Source: Siminovitchia terrae (GTDB lineage Bacteria > Bacillota > Bacilli > Bacillales > Bacillaceae_C). From it: a stretch of 64,000 nt of DNA. The DNA lies in assembly GCF_003605405.2 (NCBI RefSeq), contig NZ_QYTW02000013.1, forward strand, positions 1-64,000. Direction: 5' to 3'. Positions 1-8,821 of the stretch are shown piece after piece. The position numbers were made by a program, and so were the translations under genes. Below the pieces are notes generated by a model. It saw nothing but the letters and a program-made list of their open reading frames with translations. It was not told the DNA's origin and ran no database searches. Within the stretch, counting starts at the first letter, position 1, and every line of letters begins with the position of its first letter.

Positions 1-288
1 AATTTTTGGGAATTCAGGAATTTACTCGTTTGGAATACCGAGAGTATATTTCATACTGATGTAATCGTATCCCTATACAATGGGCAACTCGTCTAACCTT
101 GAATTCCTTTAGCGCATAAAATTAATTATCTTGTGGCATCTGCATTGTGAAAACTATAGAGCAAAGTAAAATATTATTCTATCTACATGACTTTGGTATT
201 TGAAACATAATTGCCTCCTTGTTTTAAACTGGCACTTATTGTTTCTATTTAAGCCCTGTTTTTAAAATCCATCTCCCCTGGCATTTTA
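1..288. other. Intergenic stretch with no recognisable gene
   Basis: AT-rich sequence with no open reading frame backed by a ribosome binding site, and no strong hairpin. It ends at a truncated copy of the dispersed repeat. It may be the downstream region of a gene outside the window. Confidence 0.5.
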
Positions 289-367
289 TCAAATGCGCCT
301 TGGCGCATCCGCCGGAGGCTTTAACTTTATTCAGCCGGGGTTTGAACCCCCACTGAATGAAGTTAAA
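289..367 (+). repeat. Truncated copy of the 195-bp dispersed repeat
   Basis: Starts with TCAAATGCGCCTTGGCG and ends with GAATGAAGTTAAA like the full copies. It lacks two internal blocks: the TTTATCGAGC hairpin region and the CCACTTACAGAAGTGG region. Only the ends and the central GGGGTTTGAACCCC hairpin remain. Confidence 0.85.
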
Positions 368-438
368 TTTAAATTATATGAAAAGTTGGTTTCAAAAGTT
401 GCTCATTCATTTACATACGAAGAAAGGAGGGAAAACTG

Positions 439-672
439 TTGAAAAGGTTTAAAGAATGGGCAAATGTGAATAGCTGGTGGCTGCCATGGGTCGGAGTAAC
501 TGCTACCATTTTCGGGCTAATATTTCCTGATATACTTTTAAAAACGGGACAAGCACTAACCAAATTTATGCAAGTGATGTTAGCTTATTGGATCCAAGTG
601 TTAATTGTTGTTTGGGTAATTTATATTCAAATAGAGATACAAAGGCTGAAAAAAAAGAAAGAGTATCCGTAA
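439..672 (+). CDS. Small two-helix membrane protein, unknown function
   Basis: A 77-residue ORF starting with TTG, placed correctly behind an AAAGGAGG ribosome binding site at about 423-430. That spacing is the reason for choosing this start. Two hydrophobic segments (about residues 13-32 and 42-64) are followed by a lysine-rich C-terminus, which suggests a small integral membrane protein with a cytoplasmic basic tail. I do not recognise the family. It stands alone between a truncated repeat and a terminator-like hairpin, so no operon partner hints at a role. The strong binding site and clear membrane topology argue that it is translated. Confidence 0.6.
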   Translation: MKRFKEWANVNSWWLPWVGVTATIFGLIFPDILLKTGQALTKFMQVMLAYWIQVLIVVWVIYIQIEIQRLKKKKEYP

Positions 673-715
673 AAGCCACTCGAAAACAAAGTCTCTTAAA
701 CCTCGCCGTATGAAA

Positions 716-740
716 TCGGCTTTTTCATTTTATAAGCCGA
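716..740 (+). terminator. Terminator-like hairpin after the small membrane protein
   Basis: TCGGCTT pairs with AAGCCGA across an AT-rich loop, with A-rich sequence on the far side. The stem is short and the downstream T tract imperfect, so it may act in either direction or weakly. Confidence 0.45.
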
Positions 741-820
741 AAAAACGACAAATTCTCTCAAAAACAGACGGAAAATTCCGACTTTATTACTCAACACTTT
801 AAAAAAGAGGAGGAAAAGAA

Positions 821-1810
821 ATGATGCAATCTGTTCGAGGGATTCCATTCACGATAGTACAGCAATTAAATGAAGTGAATGAAGTACCAAGAGGAATTGA
901 ATTGATTCAGGCTCCAAAGATCTGGCAAGATACAAGGGGAGAAGGAATTAAAATCGCAGTTGTAGATACTGGCTGTGATATCAATCATCCTGATTTAAAG
1001 GATCGGATTATGGGCGGTAGAAATTTTACGGATGATGATCAAGGCAACCCTGAAATATTTCAAGATTATAATGGTCACGGTACTCATGTATCAGGGACAA
1101 TTGCAGCAACTGAAAACAACATTGGAGTAGTCGGTGTGGCTCCGGAAGCAAGTTTACTAATTGTAAAAGTTCTTAATAGGCATGGTGTCGGTCAACATGA
1201 TTGGATCATCAAAGGTCTCAAGTATGCGATTGAACAAAACGTAGATATCATTTCAATGTCTCTCGGTGGACCTGATGACAATCCGGAACTTTATCGTGTT
1301 ATCAAACAAGCTGTGGCCAAAAATATACTAGTAGTTTGTGCTGCCGGGAATGAAGGAGATGGCAACGAATTAACTGATGAATTCGCATATCCGGGGCGAT
1401 ATAATGAAGTCATTTGCGTTGGAGCAGTCAATTTTGACCGACATTCTTCTGATTTTACAAGTTCTCACAATGAAGTAGATTTAGTGGCTCCTGGGGAAGA
1501 AATTTTATCAACATATATAGATGGGAAATACGCCACTTTAAGTGGTACATCCATGGCCACTCCTCATGTTTCTGGAGCGCTGGCCCTTATAAAAGTTTTT
1601 GCGAATCAATACTTTGACAGGCAGCTTTCCGAACCTGAGCTTTATGCTCAATTAATTAAAAGAACAATCCCGCTCGGCTTTTCTCCGAAGGTTGAAGGAA
1701 ATGGCATTCTCTATCTGACTGTCCCAGAACATCTCGCTAAGGTATTTGATCAGGAGTTTGCAGATAAGATTATTAGAGCCTGTGCTGGAGGTGCATCCTT
1801 GAAAATTTGA
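821..1810 (+). CDS. ispA: Intracellular subtilisin-type serine protease (Isp, S8 family)
   Basis: A 329-residue protein without a signal peptide, matching cytoplasmic subtilisins of Bacillus. The catalytic triad is visible: Asp49 in VDTGCD, His86 in NGHGTH and Ser244 in GTSMATPH, with the oxyanion Asn177 in AAGNEGD. The N-terminus carries a short propeptide with an IPF sequence where the family has its LIPY-type inhibitory motif. By family knowledge it degrades cytoplasmic proteins late in growth and is activated by removal of the short propeptide. A GAGGAGG ribosome binding site precedes tandem ATGs at 821 and 824. It is monocistronic and ends at a strong shared terminator. Confidence 0.93.
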   Translation: MMQSVRGIPFTIVQQLNEVNEVPRGIELIQAPKIWQDTRGEGIKIAVVDTGCDINHPDLKDRIMGGRNFTDDDQGNPEIFQDYNGHGTHVSGTIAATENNIGVVGVAPEASLLIVKVLNRHGVGQHDWIIKGLKYAIEQNVDIISMSLGGPDDNPELYRVIKQAVAKNILVVCAAGNEGDGNELTDEFAYPGRYNEVICVGAVNFDRHSSDFTSSHNEVDLVAPGEEILSTYIDGKYATLSGTSMATPHVSGALALIKVFANQYFDRQLSEPELYAQLIKRTIPLGFSPKVEGNGILYLTVPEHLAKVFDQEFADKIIRACAGGASLKI

Positions 1811-1827
1811 CTAGTTTACAAAAAAAG

Positions 1828-1867
1828 ATAATGAAACGGGATGCCCAGAGCATCCCGTTTCATTATC
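1828..1867. terminator. Bidirectional terminator between convergent genes
   Basis: An 18-bp perfect inverted repeat (GATAATGAAACGGGATGC and its complement) with a 4-5 base loop, lying between the convergent protease and lipoprotein genes. It has T-rich ends in both directions. Confidence 0.85.
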
Positions 1868-1883
1868 TAAATCACAGCAAGCA

Positions 1884-2777
1884 TTACTGCCCACCCGCTT
1901 GATTCATGTCAATTTCCTGCGCATTTTCCAATGCTTCTTTTGGAACTTCAACATCTTTATCTTTCACAGCATTATAGTCGCTGTATGTAGACTTCATATC
2001 CATCTGCATATTCATCTTTTGGTCTTCCACATCTGTAGACATTTCCATCACCATGTTCAACGCATTTAAATAGAAAGTTTCTTTATCGATAAAGACCTCG
2101 TAATCAACCTTATTGAATTTCATACCACTCATTAGCCCTTCTGCTTGCATGTCAGAAGGTAAAGCGTCTTTGACACTATCCTTTAAAAATTTATCGAATT
2201 TATCTCCATCTGCTTTCAATGTCAAAATATAATTCTTGTCATCTTGCTTAAAGTCAAACTCGTTAACAAACTCTTTTAACTGATCCAACTGTCCAGAAGG
2301 ATTGGACTGTCCTTCAGACATTTGCAGGATTTGGCCTGAAAGTTCTTCTGGAAGCTTCATCCACATTTTTTGAGTCGGCTCATACATATAGAAGCCATCC
2401 TTCGTCAAATAAGAATTAATTTCCTGCTTTTGCCCATCAAGCGTCATCGTCATTTTTTGGTGCATTGCCATTGGCTCAGTCACAAACGCCATATCAATAT
2501 CTGAATTGATATCTTGTTTTTCGCCAGCCGCTTCTACTGCTTGTTTCATGCTGATTTTAGCTTTGAAGCTCTTTACGTCCTTATTGGCTTCTTCTGATTT
2601 CTTAAACACATCTTCCAGTGTAAGTTCACTTTCTTTTTCCTTATTCGCTTTTTCTTTTTCAGCCGATGTTCCTTGCTTTGATTCATCCTTTTTATCCACC
2701 GGATCAGCCGTTTGGCTGCACGCTGCGAGCATAAGCATTAGCATCGCACCGAAAATGATTGACATTGTTTTCTTCAT
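1884..2777 (-). CDS. Lipoprotein of the DUF6612 / LppX-like type
   Basis: A 297-residue protein with a lipoprotein signal peptide: basic start, hydrophobic core and lipobox LAAC, giving lipidated Cys20. A charged Lys/Glu-rich linker (about residues 27-55) leads to a beta-rich domain rich in Met and Gln, typical of DUF6612 proteins with an outer-membrane-lipoprotein-carrier-like fold. It would be anchored on the outer face of the membrane. Its molecular function is not known; the fold suggests lipid or hydrophobic ligand binding. The start is set by GGGAG about 10 bases upstream. It appears to be transcribed alone. Confidence 0.8.
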   Translation of the reverse strand: MKKTMSIIFGAMLMLMLAACSQTADPVDKKDESKQGTSAEKEKANKEKESELTLEDVFKKSEEANKDVKSFKAKISMKQAVEAAGEKQDINSDIDMAFVTEPMAMHQKMTMTLDGQKQEINSYLTKDGFYMYEPTQKMWMKLPEELSGQILQMSEGQSNPSGQLDQLKEFVNEFDFKQDDKNYILTLKADGDKFDKFLKDSVKDALPSDMQAEGLMSGMKFNKVDYEVFIDKETFYLNALNMVMEMSTDVEDQKMNMQMDMKSTYSDYNAVKDKDVEVPKEALENAQEIDMNQAGGQ

Positions 2778-2909
2778 TACAAAAGTCAGCTCCCTTAAAA
2801 TTTTGTAAAGCGTCTAGATGCTTGTGGTTATATACGGATCAAAGGCCTGATAGTTTCACAGAATCAGAAAATGATTCTTATGAACTATAAAACGATCAGC
2901 CCTTTTCAC

Positions 2910-3385
2910 CTAACTTTCAGTCGTCATGGCGTTTTCCCAACGTTGATTAATGATATTAATCAACTCATCAATGGAACAGGCCAGATTTTTAACTGATATA
3001 TTGACTTGCGATTCATACCGAATGACGGGTCAACTCGCGGTCAATTGTAAAAAATGCTAAGATAAAATCTACCCAGAAAAGCTAATCAAATCTAGAGCTT
3101 CAATCCCATTCCATATGATAAGGCCGCTGCAATATATAACTGGTCTGATCAATAATTCCCCCATTGGAAATAATGACTGCCGGTTCACGTTGAAACAGAG
3201 GCCCAATAAGCTATAGTAAGAATACCAATAATAATCACCGGCAAATCCCTTCAAATTGCTCTTTTATATATAATGATTGAATGAATAGCCCCAAGCGACA
3301 AAAACGAGGGAAAGAATTGCCAGCATCATCACCAATGAAACAACCCTTTTCAAGCCGAAAACGCAATACTTTCTAAGTTTAAAGG
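2910..3385 (-). pseudogene. Decayed gene for an STM3941-like membrane protein
   Basis: The reverse strand shows scattered pieces of one protein in different frames. There is an N-terminal piece with a hydrophobic helix (VVSLVMMLAILSLVFVAWG), then EPAVIISNGGIIDQTS and IIWNGIEALDL, then a C-terminal piece NISVKNLACSIDELINIINQ before a stop at 2910. Order and motifs resemble the STM3941 family of Bacillus membrane proteins. At least three frame changes and in-frame stops interrupt it, so no functional product is expected. The family name is from memory of its motifs and is the least certain part. Confidence 0.55.
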
Positions 3386-3401
3386 TTATGGATAAAAAAA
3401 T

Positions 3402-3430
3402 AAATCCTCCGAATGACCTATGGAGGATTT
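3402..3430 (-). terminator. Terminator of the P450 gene
   Basis: AAATCCTCC pairs with GGAGGATTT around a 11-base loop, just after the P450 stop on the minus strand, followed by a T-rich run on that strand. Confidence 0.8.
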
Positions 3431-3440
3431 AAAAAACGAT

Positions 3441-4700
3441 TTACTTCCAAGTGATGCTTTCTATCTTGAATTCACTATTAGGTATGCTTGGCATACTGAC
3501 TAGGCTGTAGCTTAGATCCTGCTTCGGTATTTCATAAGAAATCCGGTTAATCAAAAAATCGACGAAAACTTTCATGGCTTCAATTGTGATCCATTCTCCC
3601 GGACAACGATGGCCGCCATTATAGTCTCCTCCCCCTTGCGGAATCAGACTATATTTCAGATCACCAGTTTTTCCATTAAAGCGCTCCGGATCAAATACAT
3701 CCGGATTTTCCCATAGCTCCGGGTCATGGTTTGTTCCGTACAAATCCAGCAAGGTCAAAGTTTCTTTTTCAAAAGTAAGGTCCTTCCATGTGAAATCTTC
3801 TTTCACCCGTGCAGCAGCAAATGGAAAAAACGGATAAAACCTTCGCACCTCCTGGATGAACATTTGCACATATTCGTCATCCACGGAAGTCAGCTTTTCT
3901 TTTTGATCCGGAAACTGATGCAATGCCAAAGCAGTAAAATTAATATAGATTGAAATTGCTACAATCGGCCTTAAAATGTTGATGATTTCAACGGCAGCAA
4001 CAGCAGAATCCAATAGCCTCCCTTCCAAGTCCTTATGTTCGGAGATGACATGAAGAGCTGACTGTTCCTCCGGCAATAGCTTTCCCTCTCTGACTTGCTC
4101 TACAAGCCGGCCGATCTGTTTTTCCATCTGATTACGGGAATTCCTCCCCTTCCAGTGCTTGGGCCCTAAAGTAGCAGGCGACTCAAAAAGTGAACTTAGT
4201 TCGTCCGTTCTTTTTCCAAGCTCTTCATCGCTTAATGGAACACCTGCCCATCGGCATGCTGATTTACATAAAATCTTCTTTGCTTCTTCATAGAGAACGA
4301 CCTCACCTTTATCCAACCATGATTCCACTGCTTTTTCCCACTCATTCCTGTTTATTTCAATAAATCTTTGTACGCCCTCTTCGGACATGAGAGACATGAA
4401 CATTTCCTTCCTATGAAAATGGGCTTTCCCGTCAAGCGTTTGTACACCCTTTTCCCCAAACAAGGTTTGCCGGACACGCTTGGGGGCCGCGCCGCTTCTT
4501 TTGAATTTATTATTGTCATAAAAAAGCTCGGCGGCTTCCTTTCCCCCCATACAAATCGCTTTTTGCCCAAGCAAGCGCGTTTCAAAAATGTCCGATTGGA
4601 AACTGCGGCGCCTGTTCGGGATATACATATAACCTTCTCTCATTAAAGAAACACTATGATCCAATCCCTCTTCACGGGGCATTTGATTTAAACCAGACAT
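3441..4700 (-). CDS. cypC: Cytochrome P450 CYP152, fatty acid peroxygenase
   Basis: A 419-residue P450 close in length and motifs to B. subtilis CypC/YbdT (CYP152A1). Visible features are the heme-ligand loop GGHRCPGEW near residue 365, the EVRRFYPF helix-K region and the substrate helix segment [10 protein letters not shown]. The last has the Arg-Pro pair that replaces the usual acid-alcohol pair in CYP152 enzymes. By family knowledge it uses hydrogen peroxide directly to hydroxylate fatty acids at the alpha or beta carbon, with no redox partner; none is encoded nearby. An AGGAGG site precedes the ATG. Soluble, no signal peptide. Confidence 0.92.
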   Translation of the reverse strand: MSGLNQMPREEGLDHSVSLMREGYMYIPNRRRSFQSDIFETRLLGQKAICMGGKEAAELFYDNNKFKRSGAAPKRVRQTLFGEKGVQTLDGKAHFHRKEMFMSLMSEEGVQRFIEINRNEWEKAVESWLDKGEVVLYEEAKKILCKSACRWAGVPLSDEELGKRTDELSSLFESPATLGPKHWKGRNSRNQMEKQIGRLVEQVREGKLLPEEQSALHVISEHKDLEGRLLDSAVAAVEIINILRPIVAISIYINFTALALHQFPDQKEKLTSVDDEYVQMFIQEVRRFYPFFPFAAARVKEDFTWKDLTFEKETLTLLDLYGTNHDPELWENPDVFDPERFNGKTGDLKYSLIPQGGGDYNGGHRCPGEWITIEAMKVFVDFLINRISYEIPKQDLSYSLVSMPSIPNSEFKIESITWK

Positions 4701-4770
4701 ATGAACCGCCTCCTTTTAAAAAATTGGCTTATCCTATGTTCCCCTAAAAACTCTTTTAAAAACTAGATTT

Positions 4771-4964
4771 TTTAACTTCATTCAGCAGAAACCTCCCACT
4801 TCTGTAAGTGGTGAGATGAATGCCTATTGGTATTCCATTCAGTAGAGGTTCAAACCCCGGCTGAATAAAGTCAAAGCCTCCGGCGGATGCCACAGGTTTT
4901 CAGAGGAAATTTATCGAGCGGAGCTCGATAAAATCTGGGCGTAAATACGCCAAGGCGCATTTGA
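4771..4964 (-). repeat. Full-length 195-bp dispersed repeat, inverted copy
   Basis: The only copy in the opposite orientation to the others. It begins TTTAACTTCATTCAGCAG and ends GGCGCATTTGA. It holds all the family hairpins: TTTATCGAGC / GCTCGATAAA, CAGATTTT-type outer arms, and GGTTCAAACCCC. It lies between the P450 promoter and the sigma-factor pseudogene. Confidence 0.92.
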
Positions 4965-5001
4965 TAATAGAGACGGTTTGACTGAAAAATTTTTCCCTGA
5001 G

Positions 5002-5510
5002 TCAGATCCCTTCAAGTTTTTTTGGATTTCTTACAAAATATAAGTTATTGCCTATCCCCTTATTCGCATGAATAAAAGTCACAACCAGAATATGGCCATC
5101 GGAACGGACTACAATCCCAGTCTTACCGTATAAAGGGACCAATTGTACAACAAGATCCTCTCCGTTAGCAGAAGCCTGCTGCAATAGACCAAACAGGAAT
5201 CGTACAACACGATCTCGCGACATAATAGGATGAATGGCAGCGGGGACTTTTCCTCCTCCATCAGATACAGTTACAACATCACCCGCAATAGAGTACATCA
5301 CCGTGTCGTCGTTGCCACGTGACAATGCACCAATAAAACCTGAAGCTCATGCTGACCGCATACCTTCCTTTAAGTCACTTTCAGAAACTCTCATTTTGCT
5401 TTTGGGCCAGCTCATCTGTTTCCGATAATTAACTTTGGTTTTCTCCGCCAGTTCTGCGATTCCAGGATAGTCGAAGCTTAAGCGGCTCCGTTCAAATCAG
5501 TCAGTCCGAT
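5002..5510 (-). pseudogene. Remnant of an ECF41-type sigma factor (SigJ-like)
   Basis: The longest open part (107 residues, 5002-5325) is the SnoaL-like C-terminal domain of ECF41 sigma factors, with its two hallmark motifs DGGGK and NP-x-KL (here NPKKL). Upstream on the same strand, in another frame, is a sigma region 4 helix-turn-helix: FDYPGIAELAEKTKVNYRKQ. A stop (TGA) and frame changes separate the pieces, and region 2 is missing. The upstream end runs into transposon remnants. The gene is therefore broken. ECF41 factors are controlled by their own C-terminal domain and usually act on neighbouring redox genes; none is intact here. Confidence 0.75.
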
Positions 5511-5664
5511 CCCTCTTTTTCAAGGACAGACTTACAAATAACACTTCCCTCCGCTAATTAAAGGATTGCTTATTCGTAAAATTGAACCTCTCGCCACTTA
5601 ACAACCTTACGGTCTGTTTGAAGTGGGAGATTCCTAAGAACACCTTCGTAACCGAAAGTTTTGA

Positions 5665-5826
5665 TTAGGCTATCCCCGTAGTTCCTACGGTTAAAAGTCT
5701 TATAGCTTCGTTTCTAAGGTTATGGCCTGCGTTAATATCTCTATCGTGATGTGTGCCACAAGATGGACAGTCCCATTCACGAAGATTTAGATTACATAAT
5801 GATACCAGTTTCGGCTTCGCCAACTG
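5665..5826 (-). pseudogene. C-terminal remnant of an IS200/IS605-family TnpB
   Basis: Only the last 40-50 residues survive: the zinc-finger half [18 protein letters not shown] and the typical tail [11 protein letters not shown] followed by a stop. This stretch includes the third RuvC aspartate (in HDRDINA) of TnpB, the RNA-guided nuclease of IS200/IS605 elements. The N-terminal part is absent: upstream the frame merges into another element end. No tnpA is present. The remnant matters because nearby sequence resembles part of the dispersed repeats. Confidence 0.8.
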
Positions 5827-5905
5827 CATTCATCTCCCACTTACTCATTGGGCTCCGCCCTTTATATTCCTTGAAGTGGGAGTCTTCTGTCGGAAAATGA
5901 TAAAA
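5826..5905 (-). repeat. IS605-type element end next to the tnpB remnant
   Basis: On the minus strand the order CTCCCACTTC, then a spacer, then TAAGTGGGAGATGAATGC recalls the CTCCCACTTCTGTAAGTGGTGAGATGAATGC order in the dispersed repeats. The stem (CTCCCACTT with AAGTGGGAG) is intact, with a GGGCGGAGCCC internal hairpin. Interpreted as an orphan element end. Confidence 0.5.
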
Positions 5906-5907
5906 AA

Positions 5908-5927
5908 GCATCTCCCCATGGAGATGC
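5908..5927 (-). terminator. Terminator of the YHYH protein gene
   Basis: GCATCTCCCCATGGAGATGC forms a compact hairpin followed on the minus strand by a run of T. It lies about 28 bases after the stop codon of the YHYH gene. Confidence 0.85.
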
Positions 5928-5955
5928 AAAAAATAATCAAAAAGTAGACTCATGT

Positions 5956-7026
5956 TTACTTAGCCGATTTACCTTGACTATAGGCTTCTTTATATAAAGC
6001 TTTATAATCTTTATATTTTTTGGGTACCCAGCTAGTCGAGAAAAACTTTTGACCTTTTTTAAAGCCTGCTTTCCTGACCTCTGCTGCTTTTTTATTAGAG
6101 TCGAACCCTTGCTCATACCATTTTGAATAATCCTTGTTTTCCTTATAATCTTTAGGAATCTTGACACTATAGTTGGTCTTCGCAGATTTTTTTCCTTCCT
6201 TGGTTATTGTCTCTTTTATTCCTGATTTGTAACCTTTTTTATATGCCGCAATAAAGGCTTTTTTATCCTTGTTTCCTGGTTTTGGGTCCTGCTTTTTCAA
6301 CCCATGTTTCTTTCCCAGCTTATATTGCTTTTCTATTTCTTTTTCTCGTTTTTCATTTCCTTCTTTAAAACCTTCTTCAAAGATACCATGCCTTTTTTTA
6401 GGAATGTCATCCAAATCGATTTTTTCTTGGTCTAACCCCTGTTCATACCCTTTTTGAAAATATTTTTTCTGTTCCTTTTTTTCTTTCCAAGACGCCGCAT
6501 AGCCCTTCTTAAAGCCTTCGGCATAAGCTGAGGATTTCCCGTCTAAATGCTTATCAGGATCGTTTTTTTCAGCTGTATCGAAATCCTCCTTGGCTATTTC
6601 AGCTCCTTCTTTTTCTCCTAGCTTACGTTCTTTAATGGCTTCTTGTCTTTTTTTCTCTTCTTCCTCAGCTCTTTTTCGCGCTTCTTCCTCGGCTTTTTTC
6701 CTTTCTTCTTCCGCTCTCTGCCGAGCTAACTCCTCTTGCTTTCTCTGTTCCTCTAATGCTTGATTATTTACCTCAGGGGCTTGAGCTGGCGCTGAAGGCC
6801 CCTTATTTGTAGAGTTCCCGCTTCCATTTCCATTAGAGCTTCCACTGGAGCTACCACCGTTATGATAGTGATATTCTCCATACTCCAATCCCCATTTTTC
6901 ACAATTCGTTCTACAAGTATGTCCCCCATTTGAATCTGTTCTTCCTGGATGAGCACTTGTATAGCTTGGGATAGTAAATAAGAAAATGACTAAACTCAAC
7001 AATCCCAAATAAATCTTTCTGCCCAT
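5956..7026 (-). CDS. Secreted YHYH-motif protein with glycine-lysine repeats
   Basis: A 356-residue protein. It has an N-terminal signal peptide (residues 1-25, ending near SAHPG), then a small conserved module with HPGRTDSNGGHTC and the YHYH motif, seen in secreted Bacillus proteins and likely metal-binding through its His/Cys. A low-complexity Ser/Gly/Asn linker and a highly charged coiled-coil stretch (about residues 90-150) follow. The remaining 200 residues are at least seven imperfect repeats built on aromatic-x-x-G-(F/Y)-x-x-G, such as EGFKKGYAASW and QKGYEQGLD. The function is unknown; a wall- or spore-associated role is a guess. Confidence 0.75.
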   Translation of the reverse strand: MGRKIYLGLLSLVIFLFTIPSYTSAHPGRTDSNGGHTCRTNCEKWGLEYGEYHYHNGGSSSGSSNGNGSGNSTNKGPSAPAQAPEVNNQALEEQRKQEELARQRAEEERKKAEEEARKRAEEEEKKRQEAIKERKLGEKEGAEIAKEDFDTAEKNDPDKHLDGKSSAYAEGFKKGYAASWKEKKEQKKYFQKGYEQGLDQEKIDLDDIPKKRHGIFEEGFKEGNEKREKEIEKQYKLGKKHGLKKQDPKPGNKDKKAFIAAYKKGYKSGIKETITKEGKKSAKTNYSVKIPKDYKENKDYSKWYEQGFDSNKKAAEVRKAGFKKGQKFFSTSWVPKKYKDYKALYKEAYSQGKSAK

Positions 7027-7240
7027 TTTTTCTTTTCTCCCCTTTCATCGTAATAATTCGACAAAAGGGATATTTTACCTGTTGAAATCATTCGTCAAAA
7101 GACGACAAAATTCAATTTTGGCTTTTCTTTTTGTACTATAATTCAATTTTCTTGTAAAATTCTCCAACCTAGGCAAAGCAAAATTAACACCCCAAACAAA
7201 GTAATATAGAACATGAAAACCCCTCCCTAGGATCAGGTAT

Positions 7241-7289
7241 TTCATCTCCCCACTTACAGATGTGGGAGACTTCAACTGAATGAAGTTAA
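7241..7289 (+). repeat. Partial copy of the dispersed repeat (3' end only)
   Basis: Carries only the last quarter of the family: TTCATCTCCCCACTTACAG through AACTGAATGAAGTTAA. The rest is missing. Its stem CCCACTT-ACAG-ATGTGGG is kept. It lies in the upstream region of the YHYH gene. Confidence 0.8.
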
Positions 7290-7737
7290 CATTCTAAGAA
7301 TCATACCTGATGAGGTTCCCATATTTTAATTAATCCTGCATTTAAGTAATAATCCCAAATTTCGATTCTTCATATTCTGCATCAAAAATAAATATCTTGT
7401 CCGACTGCTAGCAATCCAATGAAATCATAGCCTCATCAAAAAAATTTTTACCTAAAAAATAAAACGGCAATACCACTGTTTAGGTATTGCACCGATTGTA
7501 ATCTCCGCATATTTTTTAGCAACTATGATAACAGAACAATGAACATATTATGTTAATACATCCTCTAGTCATTGCGATTTCCTTACCCATTCAGATCTAC
7601 TTTTTTTCCTCTCCCCAAATCGATTTATTTGTACATTAATACGCGAGCATTCCGATGAAAAATCACAAAAACTTAGACCTTCTAGAACTTTTTCGTCAAT
7701 TGCAACAAATTTCATTCATTACATCATCTGTTAAGTA
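7290..7737. other. Gene-free stretch with one terminator hairpin
   Basis: No ORF with a ribosome binding site. The only clear structure is GCAATACC / GGTATTGC at 7467-7490, followed on the minus strand by TTTTATTTTTT. It could end transcription from the methyltransferase gene about 250 bases further up. Confidence 0.55.
7467..7490 (-). terminator. Probable terminator downstream of the methyltransferase
   Basis: GCAATACC and GGTATTGC pair around an 8-base loop, extended by CGG/CCG. On the minus strand the hairpin is followed by a T-rich run. Confidence 0.6.
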
Positions 7738-8490
7738 TTAGCCAATAGGCTTTTGACCTATCACAATACGAACAGGCGGAAACAATAGATAGTGTGGTCC
7801 AATCACGCTTACCTCAGCCATTTCCAACTCTTTAAAAACTTGTGCGTATTCTTTAACATGTTGAAAATCAAGAATAGCAAATCGTCCGCCAGGTTTTAAT
7901 ACTCGGACCACTTCCTTTAAAGCCTTGCGCCGCTCTTTAATATTACGCACATTATGAATCGCAAGGCTGGACACGACGATATCAAAAGTGTCTTGTTCAA
8001 AAGGCATGTTTCGAAAATCACCATCAATAATATCGATCTTTTCAAGGACCCCCTCCACTTGAGCATTTTTACGGGTAGCATCTGGATGATTTCCAGATTG
8101 ATCTTGACGATTCCAAATATCAAGCCCCACAGCTCTTCCTGTTGTGGGTCTTTGGGCAGCTGCATTTAATAACAGCCCTCGGCCACATCCAATATCAAGA
8201 ATTTTTTCATCTCCTTCAATGTCTACCAAGTCAAGTAATCTTTCTCGTTCGTACAGTTTTCCAACCTTGCTCCCCCAAAACATATATATCGATTCAGCCA
8301 AACAAACCACAAAAGTAACACTAAAAACCACACCAAATATCCAACCTGCCCATTGCCATGTCATTCTAAGAAGCCAAAATGATGCGAAGGCTAAAACAAG
8401 CCCGGCAACACTTATGAGGGATAAGTTTCGAATCACACCTGGGGCATCAATGCCATAGTCGGGTTTATTTGTTGAGTTATTCATTTTCAT
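7738..8490 (-). CDS. Membrane-anchored class I SAM-dependent methyltransferase
   Basis: A 250-residue protein. Two hydrophobic helices (about residues 24-42 and 48-70) precede a Rossmann-type methyltransferase domain. Motif I is ILDIGCGRG, the acidic end of strand 2 is GLDIW, a motif-II-like segment is IIDGDFRNMPF, and a motif-III-like segment is VLKPGGRFAILDF. The motifs match the UbiE/Methyltransf_11 type. The substrate cannot be read from sequence; the membrane anchor suggests a lipid or lipid-soluble acceptor. It is transcribed away from the bce operon and starts about 350 bases from bceR, so both upstream regions lie between them. Confidence 0.85.
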   Translation of the reverse strand: MKMNNSTNKPDYGIDAPGVIRNLSLISVAGLVLAFASFWLLRMTWQWAGWIFGVVFSVTFVVCLAESIYMFWGSKVGKLYERERLLDLVDIEGDEKILDIGCGRGLLLNAAAQRPTTGRAVGLDIWNRQDQSGNHPDATRKNAQVEGVLEKIDIIDGDFRNMPFEQDTFDIVVSSLAIHNVRNIKERRKALKEVVRVLKPGGRFAILDFQHVKEYAQVFKELEMAEVSVIGPHYLLFPPVRIVIGQKPIG

Positions 8491-8682
8491 CCTCCAGCGG
8501 GTTTAGCTTTATATAAATGCTTCCTTAATAAATAAATTTATTCGTGTTCATTAAGTAGGATTCCTGTTTTCATTCCGAAAAAGGATTCATGTATAATGTA
8601 GGCTAGCAAAGAAGTCATCTTTCATATATTCTATATAAAAGAACAATGAAATTCTTCTGACGGGCGTATGATTCGCCCTCTA

Positions 8683-8821
8683 TCAAATGCGCCTTGGCGT
8701 ATTTGCGCCCAGATTTTATCAGAGCTCCGCTCGATAAATTTCCTCTGAAAATCTGTGGCATCCGCCGGAGGCTTTAACTTCATTCAGCAGAAGTGGGAGA
8801 CTTCTGCTGAATGAAGTTAAA
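8683..8821 (+). repeat. Internally deleted dispersed repeat in the bceR leader
   Basis: The 5' half of the family is intact, but the GGGGTTTGAACCCC module and the bases around it are deleted. The two outer arms are therefore brought together into a perfect 22-bp stem (8773-8794 with 8800-8821) with a 5-base loop. The last bases abut the bceR ribosome binding site. Confidence 0.92.
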
